From the NCBI RefSeq assembly GCF_000745345.1, contig NZ_JQNR01000004.1, positions 1,178,001 through 1,242,000 of the forward strand: a stretch of 64,000 nt of DNA, given 5' to 3'. The stretch is from Actinacidiphila yeochonensis CN732 (GTDB lineage: Bacteria > Actinomycetota > Actinomycetes > Streptomycetales > Streptomycetaceae). Both the position numbers and the translations under genes were made by a program. Below are positions 63,889-64,000 of this stretch, piece after piece (position 1 is the first letter of the stretch; the number at the start of each line of letters is the position of its first letter). The notes under the pieces were generated by a model, which was given only the letters and a program-made list of their open reading frames with translations, did no database searches and had not been told where the DNA came from.

Positions 63889-64000
63889 CCCGCCGCCTCC
63901 GGCCCGGGAACCCGGGGCGCCCGGCGGGGAGCCGAGCCGGGTACGGCGGGTCGGCGGTCCGGACGCCGCCGGGAGTTCTCGGCCGAAAGGCCCGCGAACA

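Overview
The window is about 73% GC chromosomal DNA with the strong third-position GC bias of a streptomycete. A chaplin gene, a DUF6191 gene, twin-arginine exported glycosidases and frequent GTG starts all point to Streptomyces or a close relative in Streptomycetaceae. I see no rRNA, tRNA, CRISPR array, phage module or intact insertion sequence.

Left third (1-31 kb): single genes and short operons of ordinary streptomycete physiology. In order: the 3' end of a GH92 mannosidase, an NAD-dependent epimerase, two MFS exporters (one with a divergent LysR regulator), two universal stress proteins, a GH114-type lipoprotein, an SLT transglycosylase, L-rhamnose mutarotase, a zinc alcohol dehydrogenase, DUF6191, a chaplin, an SRAP/HMCES protein, an SRPBCC protein, an isoprenyl diphosphate synthase, a phytase-like esterase, an AI-2E family permease, GlgX, two aldo/keto reductases beside 6-phosphogluconate dehydrogenase, PRC-barrel, DedA, a DUF4232 lipoprotein, a GH25 muramidase and a PHP-domain protein. 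Several of these genes carry single-base frameshifts. Most are repaired by adding one C to a run of four C, so sequencing undercalls are more likely than real decay.

Middle (31-39 kb): a BKACE-like enzyme; a secreted clan GH-A glycosidase with FN3 and CBM2 modules behind a perfect 14-bp CebR-type box; DUF4184; a small secreted protein; a MarR regulator; DUF899; and a gene-poor stretch with a long hairpin, tandem repeats and a decayed TPR gene.

Right part (39-64 kb): a carbohydrate island. It holds two large secreted GH92 proteins, a YbdK-type carboxylate-amine ligase, a GH31 with two CBM35 modules, a GH127 with its zinc site intact, a glutaminase-A-like (DUF4965-type) exported protein, a four-gene ABC importer of YtfQ-YtfR-YtfT-YjfF architecture (a furanose importer type), and a LacI-family regulator. 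Near-identical operator-like dyads of the form NACANCGNTGTN lie before the first GH92 gene and in the divergent region between the DUF4965-type gene and the importer. My working model is one LacI-controlled system that trims mannose and furanose residues outside the cell and imports the released furanose. Its substrate could be fungal galactomannan, a fungal glycoprotein, or plant arabinofuranosylated material. The substrate is inference; the gene content and operators are read from the sequence.
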